Assembly: GCA_005805505.1 (NCBI GenBank)
Contig: SYMJ01000098.1
Span: 1 to 54,087, forward strand
Length of the DNA stretch: 54,087 nucleotides
Direction of reading: 5' to 3'
Source of the DNA: Verrucomicrobiales bacterium
Lineage (GTDB): Bacteria; Verrucomicrobiota; Verrucomicrobiia; Limisphaerales; UBA9464
Below the pieces are notes generated by a model. The model was not told where the DNA came from and did not search any database. It saw nothing but the letters and a program-made list of their open reading frames with translations. Of the stretch, positions 24,887 through 34,804 are shown piece by piece; positions within the stretch are counted from its first letter, which is position 1; each line of letters starts with the position of its first letter. The translations under genes and the position numbers were made by a program.

Positions 24887-27709
24887 TCAGGACAGCGAGA
24901 TCACCGCTTCGACGCAACGACCGCACAAGGTCGGGTGAGTGGGGGTCTCGTTGACGTTGAGTTCCCAGTGCCAACAGCGTTCGCATTTTTTGCGGCCCAC
25001 TTCGCCGGCGACTTGCACTGTGATTTGGCGCTCGGCCGCTTCCGTCACGGTCACCGCTGAGCAGTTGCACAGTTCCCGCAATTCGGCTTCGTGCGACGCT
25101 ACCAACGCTCGGTCCGCAGCCGGCAAGGCGAAGTGCAACACGGCATCCAAGCTCTTACCGATCAGTTTGGCCTGACGTGCTTTTTCCAACTCGGGCAGCG
25201 CTTGCTCCCTCAATGAGAATAAGAGGACCCAGGCGGGTTCGGTCGGCACGGCACCGGTGCTCGGATTCCAGAGGCTCAGGTGCACCGACTTCGTGGCCAC
25301 TCCCGGAATTTGCTCCCAGGCCTCGTCGGCCGTGAAGACCAGAATCGGAGCCAGGGCCTGTGTGAGCCGGGTCAGGATGCGGTGCAGGGCGCTTTGCGTA
25401 CTGCGGCGGCGGTCGGAGCCCGCGGGATCGGTGTAGAGCCGGTCCTTCACCACATCATGGTACATCGCGCTGAGTTGCACCGCGCAGAACTGCGAGATCA
25501 ACTGGTACACGACGTGGAATTCATAGGTGTCGTAGGCCTTCGCCACCGCGGCCTCCAGCGTGGCGAACTCGCCCAAGATCCAGCGGTCGAGTCCGCTGAG
25601 TTGGTCATCGGCCACTGCCTGGGTTGCCGGATTGAAGTCGTATAAGTTGGAGAGCTGATAGCGCAGGGTATTGCGGATGAGGCGGTAGGTTTCACCCACC
25701 TTCTTGAGCCGCTCCTCGCTGACCACGATGTCGCTGCGGTAGTCTTGCGAAGCAACCCACAGGCGCACGACATCGCAACCGTAGTCCTTAATGTAGCGAT
25801 CGGCCGTCTGCGGCTTTTGGTAACCACCCTGACCTTGCTTGGACTTGGAGATTTTCTCGCGGTCCTCATCGACCATGAAGCCGTGGGTCAACACCGTCTT
25901 GAACGGGGCCGAACCATTGCCCGCCAGCGATAGTAGCAAGGACGACTGAAACCAGCCTCGGTGCTGATCGCTGCCCTCCAAATAAACATCGGCCTGCCAA
26001 CCGCCCTCCGAACCGCGGAGCTCGGGTCGGCGCATGAGCACGGCACGGCTGGAGGAACCGGAGTCGATCCACACGTCGAGCGTGTCCTGGCTTTTGCGCG
26101 CGGCTTCCGGGCCCGACCAATCGGCCGGCCGGCATCCGGCCCACAGCGCCTCCACCGGCGTTGCGAACCAGACATTCGAGCCCTCGCGCTCGATCCAGTC
26201 GGCGGCCTTGCGGACGATCCGCGCGTCGAGAATGGGTTCGCCTGCCGCATCGTAGAAGGCCGGGATGGGCACACCCCAGGTGCGCTGACGCGAGATGCAC
26301 CAGTCGGGCCGAGACTGCACGGCGCCCTGGATGCGGTTCTTGCCCCAGTCGGGAATCCAGTTCACCGAATCAATGGCGGCCAACGCTTGTTGCCGGAAGG
26401 GCAGGGCCCCGGGAGCACCATCGGTGTGGTCCACGCGAATGAACCACTGGTCCACAGCCCGGAAAATGATCGGCGACTTGGAGCGCCAGCAATGGGGATA
26501 GCTGTGAGAATAATCTTCCCGGCGCATCAGCGCCTCCTTCTCGGTGAGCAGTGCCAACACGGCCTCGTTGGCCTCCGACTTGCCAGCCTTGGCCAGGGTG
26601 GACTTGCCCACCAGTGACTCCGGCAATTGCTGCTCCCGCGGCAGATCGGCGGTGGGGGTCAGACGGCCTTCGTCGTCCACCGGGCAATAAATCGCCAGAC
26701 CAACGCTCAAGCCCAGATGGTAATCGTCCATGCCGTGGCCCGGGGCGATGTGCACGAAGCCGGTGCCGGTGGAGTCATCGACGAAGTCGGCCGGGAACAA
26801 CCGTCCGGTGCGCTCGCAGAACGGGTGCTCATACTGGAGCGAAGCCAACTCTTCGGCCTGAGCGGTGCGGATAATTTGATAGCCTTCCCAGCCGCACTTC
26901 TCGCTGAGGCTAGTGAGGAGGGAGTTGGCCACCAGGTAGGTGTTTCCCTCGGCGAACACGTACGAGTAGAAGAACTTCGGATTGAAGGCCACGGCCAGAT
27001 TGGCGGGCAGGGTCCAGGGCGTGGTGGTCCAAACCACCACGTAGGTGTTGGGTTCACCCGCCAGACGGAGTCGGACGAACACGCTCTGGCTGATGTGGTC
27101 GGCGTACTCCACTTCGGCCTCGGCCAAGGCGGTCCGGAATGGAACGCTCCAGTACACGGGTTTTTTGCCCCGGTACACGAAGCCCTTCTCGACGAGGTCG
27201 GCGAACTGCCGCAGTTCATCGGCCTCATACTGCGGGGCGAGGGTCAGGTACGGGTTGTTCCAGTCACCCAGAACACCGAGGCGCTGAAATTGCTGGCGTT
27301 GCAAGTCGATGTACTTGCGGGCATAGGCATCGCAGGCCGTTCGGATCGTGGCCGCATCGGCATCGGACTTGCCTTGGGCGCGCAGTTCCTGGGTCACCTT
27401 GGACTCGATGGGCAGGCCATGGCAGTCCCAGCCGGGACCGTACGGGGTCTGGAATCCGCGCAGGGACTTCGACTTCAGGATCAGATCCTTGAGGATCTTG
27501 TTCAACGCCGTGCCGATGTGCACATCGCCGTTGGCGAAGGGTGGGCCGTCATGCAGGACAAACCGGGGCGACTGAGCCCGGGCCGCCATCAGCTGACCAT
27601 AAAGGTCCGAGCCGTACCATTGGGCCAGCCGTTGCGGCTCCCGCTGAACTAGGTTTGCCTGCATCGGAAACTCCGTCCGAGGCAGATTGAGGGAATTCTT
27701 GTAGTCCAT
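24887..27709 (-). CDS. ileS: isoleucyl-tRNA synthetase
   Basis: The product is 940 residues from ATG 27709. It charges tRNA-Ile. Class I signatures are HDGPPFANGDVHIGTALNK (HIGH-type motif at about 64-67) and EKISKSKQGQ (KMSKS). The editing domain holds WTTTPWTLPANLAVAFNP and GTGFVHIAPGHGMDDYHLG. The anticodon-binding domain covers roughly 690-850. A C-terminal zinc module has CERCWHW and CGRCVEAV. This fits the bacterial IleS type of about 930-940 residues. It is monocistronic, convergent with the cyclophilin gene and divergent from the ACIII operon. Confidence 0.97.
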   Translation of the reverse strand: MDYKNSLNLPRTEFPMQANLVQREPQRLAQWYGSDLYGQLMAARAQSPRFVLHDGPPFANGDVHIGTALNKILKDLILKSKSLRGFQTPYGPGWDCHGLPIESKVTQELRAQGKSDADAATIRTACDAYARKYIDLQRQQFQRLGVLGDWNNPYLTLAPQYEADELRQFADLVEKGFVYRGKKPVYWSVPFRTALAEAEVEYADHISQSVFVRLRLAGEPNTYVVVWTTTPWTLPANLAVAFNPKFFYSYVFAEGNTYLVANSLLTSLSEKCGWEGYQIIRTAQAEELASLQYEHPFCERTGRLFPADFVDDSTGTGFVHIAPGHGMDDYHLGLSVGLAIYCPVDDEGRLTPTADLPREQQLPESLVGKSTLAKAGKSEANEAVLALLTEKEALMRREDYSHSYPHCWRSKSPIIFRAVDQWFIRVDHTDGAPGALPFRQQALAAIDSVNWIPDWGKNRIQGAVQSRPDWCISRQRTWGVPIPAFYDAAGEPILDARIVRKAADWIEREGSNVWFATPVEALWAGCRPADWSGPEAARKSQDTLDVWIDSGSSSRAVLMRRPELRGSEGGWQADVYLEGSDQHRGWFQSSLLLSLAGNGSAPFKTVLTHGFMVDEDREKISKSKQGQGGYQKPQTADRYIKDYGCDVVRLWVASQDYRSDIVVSEERLKKVGETYRLIRNTLRYQLSNLYDFNPATQAVADDQLSGLDRWILGEFATLEAAVAKAYDTYEFHVVYQLISQFCAVQLSAMYHDVVKDRLYTDPAGSDRRRSTQSALHRILTRLTQALAPILVFTADEAWEQIPGVATKSVHLSLWNPSTGAVPTEPAWVLLFSLREQALPELEKARQAKLIGKSLDAVLHFALPAADRALVASHEAELRELCNCSAVTVTEAAERQITVQVAGEVGRKKCERCWHWELNVNETPTHPTLCGRCVEAVISLS

Positions 27710-28195
27710 CGCGGTTCCGTTGAAAGGCCTCTATGTTATCGATTCGCCAAATCTCGGGCAAAGGGGAATCCAGCAATCTAGCGGCCTCCGCACGCGGACC
27801 AACGGACCATGAGCCGCATCGGGTGCAGCGGAGCGAGCCGGCGATTCCGACGGTAAAAACGGTTTCTGTGGTGTCTTAACCACAGTATTCGGTTCCATGA
27901 TGTCATGGTGGGAATCCATCCACGGGCTTGCCTTGGGGAACAAGGGAGTGCATTTATCGACCCGGTGCTGACCGCCATTGTGGGTTTTTCCATACCCCCA
28001 AAGCCGTCTGAGCCTCTTGTATTGAATAGGGGTGCTCTGGCGGAGTTGGAGTAGGCAAGCCGTGGTTCCATTCGAAGAAGACTCGATGGATCCGCAGAAA
28101 ACAGCGGAGGTCGGTGCAGAAATTAATCCAGTGGGCGGAAGGAATCGGCCGAATGAATCGGTTCGAATCCATAGAAGCCCAAAGAAAGCGGCCCG
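27710..28195. other. 486-bp divergent region upstream of the ACIII operon
   Basis: No real gene is seen. The minus-strand ORF 27731-28825 is antisense to actA. The region must hold the promoters for ileS and the respiratory operon. It contains a hairpin at 27866-27885. A run 'ggttcgaatcc' near 28157 resembles a tRNA T-loop, but no tRNA can be folded around it. Confidence 0.5.
27866..27885. promoter_or_regulatory. inverted repeat upstream of the ACIII operon, possible operator
   Basis: A perfect 7-bp inverted repeat ctgtggt...accacag with a 6-base spacer lies between ileS and actA, about 310 bp before the actA start. It has no T tract, so it is not an obvious terminator. Its spacing would suit a dimeric regulator, but this is only a structural observation. 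Confidence 0.25.
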
Positions 28196-28831
28196 ATGTC
28201 GGACATTTTCCCAAGGTGGACCAACAAAATACCGTTGATGGTCGGTGTGGCAGCGGCCGTGGTGCTGCCAACCGTGATCGCGGGGATCACCTATTACTTT
28301 ACCCCGAAGTACACTCGCGTGGGTTACCAGCCCAAGCAGCCGGTTGCGTTTTCTCACGCCATCCACTCGGATCAGCTGGGGATGGACTGCCGCTATTGCC
28401 ACAACGGCGTCGAAAAGTCGTGGTTCTCCAACATCCCGGCTTCGGAGACGTGCATGCGTTGCCACTCCATCGTGGCCAAGGATTCCCCGAAGTTGAGTTT
28501 GGTTCGCGAGTCTTACTCCAGTGGAAAGCCCATTCCTTGGGTGCAGATCCACAAGACCCCCGACTACGTTTATTTTAACCACTCCGTTCACGTAAACCGT
28601 GGTATTTCCTGTGTGAAATGCCATGGCGAGATCCAGAAAATGGACGAAGTGTACCATGCCAAGCCCCTCTCGATGGGCTTCTGTCTGGAGTGCCATCGGG
28701 AGCCCGAGAAGCACATCCGGCCCAATGATCTTGTGACCAAGCTCGATTGGAACGGTGAGTTCGACGGCAAAAAAGCCGTTCACGACTGGAAGGTTCAACC
28801 TGGCCAGAGCTGTTCCACCTGCCACCGCTGA
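28196..28831 (+). CDS. actA: alternative complex III subunit ActA, pentahaem cytochrome c
   Basis: The product is 211 residues from ATG 28196. One N-terminal membrane anchor (about 12-34) precedes a periplasmic domain with five CxxCH motifs: CRYCH (65), CMRCH (86), CVKCH (139), CLECH (163) and CSTCH (206). That is the ActA pattern of alternative complex III (cytochrome c7/NrfH-like fold). It passes electrons from quinol oxidation to ActE or directly to an oxidase. It is the first gene of the operon, and its TGA overlaps the ATG of actB by one base. Confidence 0.92.
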   Translation: MSDIFPRWTNKIPLMVGVAAAVVLPTVIAGITYYFTPKYTRVGYQPKQPVAFSHAIHSDQLGMDCRYCHNGVEKSWFSNIPASETCMRCHSIVAKDSPKLSLVRESYSSGKPIPWVQIHKTPDYVYFNHSVHVNRGISCVKCHGEIQKMDEVYHAKPLSMGFCLECHREPEKHIRPNDLVTKLDWNGEFDGKKAVHDWKVQPGQSCSTCHR

Positions 28832-31800
28832 TGAAGACGATTCCCCCGATTTGCAACGAACCGGAGACCGGTCCGAAGTACTGGCGCTCCCTAGAGCAGC
28901 TGGCTGACCAACCCGATTTCCGTCAGTGGATGGAGCGCGAGTTTCCGGCCGGCGCGAGCATCGCTCCGGATGGTGAAAGCCGTCGCGACTGGATGAAGCT
29001 CATGTCTGCGAGCTTCCTTTTGGCGGGTTTGGGTGGCATGGGCACCGGATGCCGTCGCCCTGAGGAGGTTTTGACGCCCTTTGCCAAGCAGCCCGAGGAT
29101 TACGTTTACGGAAAGGCTCAGCATTTCGCCACATCTATGCCCTTGCGGGGCAGCGCGGTCGCGCTGACGGTGAAGTCTAGCGACGGTCGCCCGACTAAGA
29201 TCGAGGGCAATTCGTTGGTCCCTGGTGCCAATGGAGGCACCGATGCCTTTGCTCAGGCTGCGATCCTGAACTTGTACGATCCCGATCGCGCCCACCGGCA
29301 CACCCGGGGCGGTAATGATTGCAAGATTGAGGCCGTCCGTGATGCCTTGGCCGAAGTGGCCAAGTCGGCGTTGGCTAAGCACGGTGAAGGTCTGGCGTTC
29401 TTTGTAGAGCGTTCCTCTTCCCCGTCCCGTGCGCGTCTTCAGAAACTCATTGCCGAGAAGTACCCGAAATCGACGTGGCATGCCTACGAGTCGGTCGATT
29501 TCACTGCGGCTGATGCGGCGTATTCTCAACTGTGTGGCACACCGGTCCATGCACTGGTTCACCTAGAAAAAGCTCGCCGAATTTTGTCGCTCGATTGCGA
29601 TTTCATCGGTTCTGAGCAAGACGCTCATCGCAATATCCGCGGTTTTGCCCTCGGGCGGAAATCCGCCGATGACGGCATGAACCGGCTCTACGTGGTTGAG
29701 TCAATGATGTCCTTGACCGGTGGCAATGCCGACCATCGCCTTCGGGTCAAGCCGAGCGAGGTGCTGAAGGTGGCGGCCGCGGTGGCTGCCGAACTCGGAG
29801 TCGCCGGGGTGGCATCTCCTTCGGGTGCGTTCTCAGCTTGGGCTGCAGCGGTGGCCAAGGATTTGAAGGAAGCGGGCAAAGGTGCGGTCGTGGTGGCCGG
29901 TTATTCCCAGCCTCCTGCGGTGCACGCTCTGGCAGCAGCCATCAACTCGGTGTTGGGTGCGGTGGGGTCCACGGTGACCTTGGTGCAACCGACAGAACCG
30001 GTTGCTCTGGGTATTCAGGAGCTCACGGCCTCTTTGAGCGCAGGCAAGGTGTCTACCTTGGTTATCCTTGGTGGCAATCCCGCCTACAATGCGCCGGTCG
30101 ATCTCCAGTTTGAGGCAGTGGCCAAAAAAGCGGGTACGGTGATTCGCCTCGGCTACTACGAAGACGAGACAGCGGCCTTGGCGACCTGGCATCTGGCTGG
30201 AACCCATTTCCTCGAGTCTTGGGGCGATGCCCGCACGGCCGACGGAACCGTGGTGCCGGTTCAACCGCTGGTCGAACCGCTCTTTGGTGGCCTGACCGAG
30301 CTCGAAGTGTTGGCGCGTCTCTTAGGTGAGTCGAAGGTTTCGCCCTATGACATCGTCCGCGAAACCCTGAAGGGTTTGGGCGCGACCGATGACGCCGCTT
30401 GGAAGCGTTTCTTGCACGACGGTTTCCTGACGGACAGCGCCTCTGCGGCCGTGTCCGCTTCAGTCAATGCCTCGGCCGCTGCGTCGGCTCTGGCCGCTCA
30501 CAAGCCGCTGTCCGGTGACATCGAAGTGGTGCTTCATCGCGATGGCTCGGTCGATGATGGTCGTTTTGCCAACAATGGCTGGCTCCAAGAGATGCCCGAC
30601 TCCATCACGAAGGTGACTTGGGACAACGTGGTCATGATGTCCCAGAAGACCGCCAAATCTCTGGGGTTGCCCACCAAACGTTCCGGCAAGATCCCTGACG
30701 ACTTGAGCCCGGCCGAGGCGGCCGACGCCAAGGATGGTCAATACGATCAACCCGTGGTGAAGATCACCGTGGGTGGTCATAGCGTCGAGGGTCCGGTCTG
30801 GATCCAACCGGGTTTGGCCGATGGAACCGTCGCGCTGGCGCTGGGTTACGGACGCCGAGTCGTGGGTCGCGTGGGTCGTGGAGTAGGCTTCGATGCCTAC
30901 AGCCTCTTCCAGTCCACTTCTCGTCATCTCACGGCCGGCAAGGTGGAGAGGGTTTTCCGCAAGCATCGCTTGGCGGTGACCCAAGAACACGGCCTCATGG
31001 AAGGTCGCCCGGTTATTCGCGAGGCGCATCTCGAGCAGTTCAAGAAGAGCCCCAAGTTCGCCCAGAACATGGATCTCGAGGCGCATTTCCCGGGCTACGT
31101 TCCCTTTAAGGAAGAGACCGATGGGCGCAACGCCGAGAAGCGTCCCCAAAATATTTACGAGCATCCCTACGATCAGAATCCGGAGACGGCCTCGAAGATT
31201 CATCAGTGGGGCATGGTCATCGATTTGCAAACGTGCGTGGGTTGCTCCGCTTGCGTGGTGGCTTGTCAGAGCGAAAACAACATCCCCATCGTCGGCAAGG
31301 ACCAGGTGGCCCGTGGCCGCGAGATGCACTGGATGCGCATTGATCGCTATTACAGCCACAATCCGGATGCCGATGTGAACGCGGAGTTGGCGGCGGAGGA
31401 TCCGCAAATGGCGATCCAACCGATGTTCTGCCAGCACTGCGAAGCAGCCCCCTGCGAAAGCGTCTGCCCGGTGAACGCGACCGTTCACGACGAAGAAGGT
31501 GTCAACGTGATGGCCTACAACCGCTGCATCGGCACGCGGTACTGCGCCAACAACTGCCCCTATAAGGTTCGTCGCTTCAATTGGTTCGATTTCAACAAGC
31601 GCGAAAGCGACTACGGTGCGGCTCAAGACCAGCACCTAGTCAACACGGGCAATTTGTACAAGGGGCCGCTCGGGGTGAACCGCAACACGGAACCGGAGTG
31701 GGAGATCATTAAGTTGATCAAGAACCCGGATGTCACGGTCCGTATGCGCGGCGTGATGGAGAAGTGCACGCTGTGCGTGCAGCGCATCCAGCAAGGCAAA

Positions 31801-32181
31801 ATTGCCCAGAAGGTCAAGGCGGGTAACAGCGGTGACGTGGCTGTGCGAGATGGCGCCATTAGGACCGCCTGCCAACAAGCTTGCCCCGCGGACGCCATCG
31901 TCTTCGGCAACATGCTCGACGCCCAGAGCGAGGTCGTGAAAGCCAAGGCCAATCCCCGGAACTATTCGGTCCTCGGCTTCTTGGATACCCGTCCTCGAGT
32001 CACTTACTTGGCTCGCGTGCGTAATCCGAACCCGGTGGTCCTTGACCTCGAGAAGCGCAAGACGCCCGACAGCCAGCGCGACTACGAGCGTTTCCGTCAC
32101 GAGTCCCCATTTCAAGAACACTCACATGGTCACGATGCCTCGCATCAATCCGCGACTCAGGCGGGGAAGGGAGCGGTCTAA
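28831..32181 (+). CDS. actB: alternative complex III subunit ActB, molybdopterin oxidoreductase-like and Fe-S fusion
   Basis: The product is 1116 residues from ATG 28831. The N-terminus carries the variant Tat motif of ActB ([22 protein letters not shown], about 48-70). Residues about 85-720 resemble the molybdopterin oxidoreductase fold but are not expected to hold the cofactor. The C-terminal third is a ferredoxin-like domain: [12 protein letters not shown] from Cys802, [32 protein letters not shown] and CTLCVQR, with a late [10 protein letters not shown]. These would bind [4Fe-4S] and one [3Fe-4S] cluster. A His-rich tail ends the protein. The stop overlaps actC (TAATG). Confidence 0.93.
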   Translation: MKTIPPICNEPETGPKYWRSLEQLADQPDFRQWMEREFPAGASIAPDGESRRDWMKLMSASFLLAGLGGMGTGCRRPEEVLTPFAKQPEDYVYGKAQHFATSMPLRGSAVALTVKSSDGRPTKIEGNSLVPGANGGTDAFAQAAILNLYDPDRAHRHTRGGNDCKIEAVRDALAEVAKSALAKHGEGLAFFVERSSSPSRARLQKLIAEKYPKSTWHAYESVDFTAADAAYSQLCGTPVHALVHLEKARRILSLDCDFIGSEQDAHRNIRGFALGRKSADDGMNRLYVVESMMSLTGGNADHRLRVKPSEVLKVAAAVAAELGVAGVASPSGAFSAWAAAVAKDLKEAGKGAVVVAGYSQPPAVHALAAAINSVLGAVGSTVTLVQPTEPVALGIQELTASLSAGKVSTLVILGGNPAYNAPVDLQFEAVAKKAGTVIRLGYYEDETAALATWHLAGTHFLESWGDARTADGTVVPVQPLVEPLFGGLTELEVLARLLGESKVSPYDIVRETLKGLGATDDAAWKRFLHDGFLTDSASAAVSASVNASAAASALAAHKPLSGDIEVVLHRDGSVDDGRFANNGWLQEMPDSITKVTWDNVVMMSQKTAKSLGLPTKRSGKIPDDLSPAEAADAKDGQYDQPVVKITVGGHSVEGPVWIQPGLADGTVALALGYGRRVVGRVGRGVGFDAYSLFQSTSRHLTAGKVERVFRKHRLAVTQEHGLMEGRPVIREAHLEQFKKSPKFAQNMDLEAHFPGYVPFKEETDGRNAEKRPQNIYEHPYDQNPETASKIHQWGMVIDLQTCVGCSACVVACQSENNIPIVGKDQVARGREMHWMRIDRYYSHNPDADVNAELAAEDPQMAIQPMFCQHCEAAPCESVCPVNATVHDEEGVNVMAYNRCIGTRYCANNCPYKVRRFNWFDFNKRESDYGAAQDQHLVNTGNLYKGPLGVNRNTEPEWEIIKLIKNPDVTVRMRGVMEKCTLCVQRIQQGKIAQKVKAGNSGDVAVRDGAIRTACQQACPADAIVFGNMLDAQSEVVKAKANPRNYSVLGFLDTRPRVTYLARVRNPNPVVLDLEKRKTPDSQRDYERFRHESPFQEHSHGHDASHQSATQAGKGAV

Positions 32182-33611
32182 TGGCTAGCTCCGGAAAATC
32201 CGCCGTCGTCAAGGCACCTGAACCGCCGGCCGAACTGGTCCGAGAGTCTTTGGTTCTCAACAACCGATCTCTCGGTTGGATTACCAATGCCATCGCGGGG
32301 GTTTGCGAAAAGCCCATGCCGATGTGGTGGTGGCCTGCCTTCATCGTCTCGGTGGGCGGCATGCTTACGATGTTCGCTCTCATCGCCTATCTGGTCTCGA
32401 CTGGTGTGGGCGTGTGGGGTCTCAATCATCCGGCCGCCTGGGCCTGGGACATCACCAACTTCGTGTTCTGGATCGGCATTGGCCACGCCGGAACTTTGAT
32501 TTCAGCGGTGCTCTTCTTGCTCCGACAGAAATGGCGAACCTCGGTCAATCGGGCCGCCGAGGCCATGACCATCTTCGCGGTGGCTTGCGCCGGCATCTTC
32601 CCGGTTTTCCATACGGGTCGTGTCTGGTTCGCTTTGTTGCCGGGTTACCTACTCCCGGCTCCCAATGCCAACGCGATCTGGCCGCAGTTCCGCTCGCCGT
32701 TGCTGTGGGATGTGTTCGCGGTGTCTACTTACGGTACGGTCTCGCTGTTGTTCTGGTATGTGGGACTCATCCCTGACCTAGCCACCTTGCGTGATCGTTC
32801 TAAAGGGGTGATGCGCCGTTTCTTCTACGGACTGTTCTCCTTGGGTTGGACCGGCTCCAATCGCCATTGGAGCAATTACGAGAAGGCCTACCTGCTCTTG
32901 GCCGGTCTGAGCACGCCGTTGGTGTTGTCCGTGCACTCTATTGTGTCGTTCGACTTCGCCGTCTCCGTCGTTCCTGGATGGCACACCACCATCTTCCCGC
33001 CGTACTTCGTGGCTGGGGCGATTTTCTCGGGCTTCGGCATGGTGCTCACCTTGCTAATCCCGCTGCGATCCCTCTTCAAACTCGAAGACATCGTGACCCT
33101 TCGACACGTAGACCTCATGTGCAAGGTGCTCTTGGCCACCGGATCCATCGTAGGATACGCCTACGGCATGGAGTTCTTCATCGCCTGGTATGGCGGTAGC
33201 CCTTACGAGCTCTACGCCTTCAAGAATCGCGCCTTTGGTCCTTACTGGTGGAGTTATTGGGCCATGATCTCGTGCAACGTAATCAGCCCGCACTTCTTCT
33301 GGTTTAAGAAACTTCGCACCAGCGTGGTTTTCGTTTGGATCGTCTCCATCTTCGTGAACATCGGCATGTGGTTTGAGCGTTTCGTGATCATCGTGACCTC
33401 GCTCCACCGGGATTATCTCCCCTCGAGCTGGGGTTACTTCACCCCGAGTTGGGTCGACATAATGACCTTCGCCGGCAGCTTCGGTCTCTTCATGACACTG
33501 TTCTTGTTGTTCATCCGCTTCCTGCCGGTTATCGCGATCAGCGAAGTCAAAGGCGTGACGCCTCAGGCGGATCCCCACCATCCGCTGGGTGGCGCCAAGG
33601 GACACCACTAA
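32181..33611 (+). CDS. actC: alternative complex III subunit ActC, NrfD-like quinol-binding membrane protein
   Basis: The product is 476 residues from ATG 32181, starting within the actB stop codon. About ten transmembrane helices are seen, as in NrfD/PsrC proteins, including [45 protein letters not shown] and [22 protein letters not shown]. These are the strongly conserved stretches of ActC near the quinol site. It oxidises menaquinol or ubiquinol at the membrane and hands electrons to ActB. The spacing to actD is 17 bp. Confidence 0.93.
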   Translation: MASSGKSAVVKAPEPPAELVRESLVLNNRSLGWITNAIAGVCEKPMPMWWWPAFIVSVGGMLTMFALIAYLVSTGVGVWGLNHPAAWAWDITNFVFWIGIGHAGTLISAVLFLLRQKWRTSVNRAAEAMTIFAVACAGIFPVFHTGRVWFALLPGYLLPAPNANAIWPQFRSPLLWDVFAVSTYGTVSLLFWYVGLIPDLATLRDRSKGVMRRFFYGLFSLGWTGSNRHWSNYEKAYLLLAGLSTPLVLSVHSIVSFDFAVSVVPGWHTTIFPPYFVAGAIFSGFGMVLTLLIPLRSLFKLEDIVTLRHVDLMCKVLLATGSIVGYAYGMEFFIAWYGGSPYELYAFKNRAFGPYWWSYWAMISCNVISPHFFWFKKLRTSVVFVWIVSIFVNIGMWFERFVIIVTSLHRDYLPSSWGYFTPSWVDIMTFAGSFGLFMTLFLLFIRFLPVIAISEVKGVTPQADPHHPLGGAKGHH

Positions 33612-33628
33612 TTCAAAGACCCCTGTCC

Positions 33629-34174
33629 ATGAATTCCAATCGTTCCAAGCCGCACGGTCTTCTGGCCGAGTTCCACACGGCTGCGGATATTTTCGAAGCG
33701 GCGATGCGTTGCCGTGACGCCGGATTTACCCAGTGGGATGTGTACACCCCATTTCCGATCCACGGCATGGATGAAGCCATGGGGCTTCGCAAGTCGCCCG
33801 TCGGGTGGTTCACCTTCTGCGGTGGTTTCACCGGGTTCTTCACCGGGATGACCATGATCTGGTACATGAACAAGTTCGACTACCCCTTGGTGGTCGGCGG
33901 CAAGCCCCTCTTCACGCCGTTGTACGCGTTCCCGGTCAGTTACGAGATGACCATTCTGTTGAGTGCCTTCGGGACGCTCTTTGGCATGTTCTTCCTGAAC
34001 CAATTGCCCAAGTTCTACAATCCGCTCTTCAAGAACGAGCGGTTCAAAAAATCAACGGATGATCGGTTCTTCCTCTGCATCGAGGCAACCGACCCAAAGT
34101 TTGGAATGGACGTGACCCGCACCTTCCTGACCGAAAAATGTCACGCTGCGGTCGTTGAACTTGTGGAGGACTGA
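33629..34174 (+). CDS. actD: alternative complex III subunit ActD (DUF3341)
   Basis: The product is 181 residues from ATG 33629; the track's start at 33449 lies within actC. DUF3341 features are HGLLAEFHTAADIFEAAMRCRDAGFTQWDVYTPFPIHGMDEAMG, two transmembrane helices (about 58-80 and 100-125), and a C-terminal soluble part with DRFFLCIEATDPKF. It is a structural subunit that contacts ActC and ActF. The stop abuts the actE start directly. Confidence 0.92.
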   Translation: MNSNRSKPHGLLAEFHTAADIFEAAMRCRDAGFTQWDVYTPFPIHGMDEAMGLRKSPVGWFTFCGGFTGFFTGMTMIWYMNKFDYPLVVGGKPLFTPLYAFPVSYEMTILLSAFGTLFGMFFLNQLPKFYNPLFKNERFKKSTDDRFFLCIEATDPKFGMDVTRTFLTEKCHAAVVELVED

Positions 34175-34798
34175 ATGCGCACCTTCCTGAAATACTTTTT
34201 CACCGCCTATGTTCTGGCGGTCGCCCTCGTGGTCGGAATCGCTGGTTTCCGTGGTTCCAAGAGCACTAAACCCCCGTTGGAGGTTTTCCCCGATATGGAT
34301 CGACAGCCCAAGCTGCGTCCACAAACCACTACCAAGTTTGCCGCTTGGTCTGACGGACAAACCTCGCGTCCCCACCCGGCTGGCACTGTGTCTCGTGAGT
34401 CGAACTGGGAAGAGAATGCCTTCAATACCGGCCGTCAGGCGGGCACGGTGGTCGAAGTGATGCCCCTCGAGGTGACTGCTGCGGTGCTCAAGCGGGGGCA
34501 GGAGCGCTATTCGATCTACTGCCAACCCTGTCACGGGGTTGTTGGCGATGGCAAGGGGATCACCAGCAAGTACGGAATGGGCAACACGGCTAGCTTGCAT
34601 CAAGAGCGTCTGATCAAGACCCCGGATGGAGATATCTTCAACACCATCGGCAACGGCAAGAACACGATGATGGGCTACGCTTCGGCGATTCCTGTCGCCG
34701 ATCGGTGGGCCGTAGTGGCCTATGTGCGGACGCTGCAACTGAGCCGCCTCGCCTCAGAATCTGAAATCCCGGCAGCAATCCTGCCCACCATCAAGTAA
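34175..34798 (+). CDS. actE: alternative complex III subunit ActE, mono-haem cytochrome c
   Basis: The product is 207 residues from ATG 34175, immediately after the actD stop. An N-terminal hydrophobic anchor or signal (about 5-24) precedes a cytochrome c domain with haem motif CQPCHG (Cys116) and a probable axial Met in NTMMGYASAIP. In ACIII, ActE is the electron exit haem that hands electrons to a soluble or oxidase-bound cytochrome. It is followed by actF after 6 bp. Confidence 0.9.
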   Translation: MRTFLKYFFTAYVLAVALVVGIAGFRGSKSTKPPLEVFPDMDRQPKLRPQTTTKFAAWSDGQTSRPHPAGTVSRESNWEENAFNTGRQAGTVVEVMPLEVTAAVLKRGQERYSIYCQPCHGVVGDGKGITSKYGMGNTASLHQERLIKTPDGDIFNTIGNGKNTMMGYASAIPVADRWAVVAYVRTLQLSRLASESEIPAAILPTIK

Positions 34799-34804
34799 GG
34801 ATCC

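Noticed and set aside
26627-27652. 341-aa plus-strand ORF opposite ileS
   Set aside because: Antisense to the catalytic and editing domains of ileS.
28140-28170. T-loop-like sequence ggttcgaatcc suggesting a tRNA
   Set aside because: The flanking bases cannot form a 5-bp T stem or an acceptor stem, and no anticodon arm is found upstream.
27731-28825. 364-aa minus-strand ORF over actA and its upstream region
   Set aside because: It covers the pentahaem actA gene in antisense and shows no family pattern in the non-overlapping part.
30460-31635. 391-aa minus-strand ORF opposite actB
   Set aside because: Antisense to the Fe-S domain of actB; no start context or motifs.
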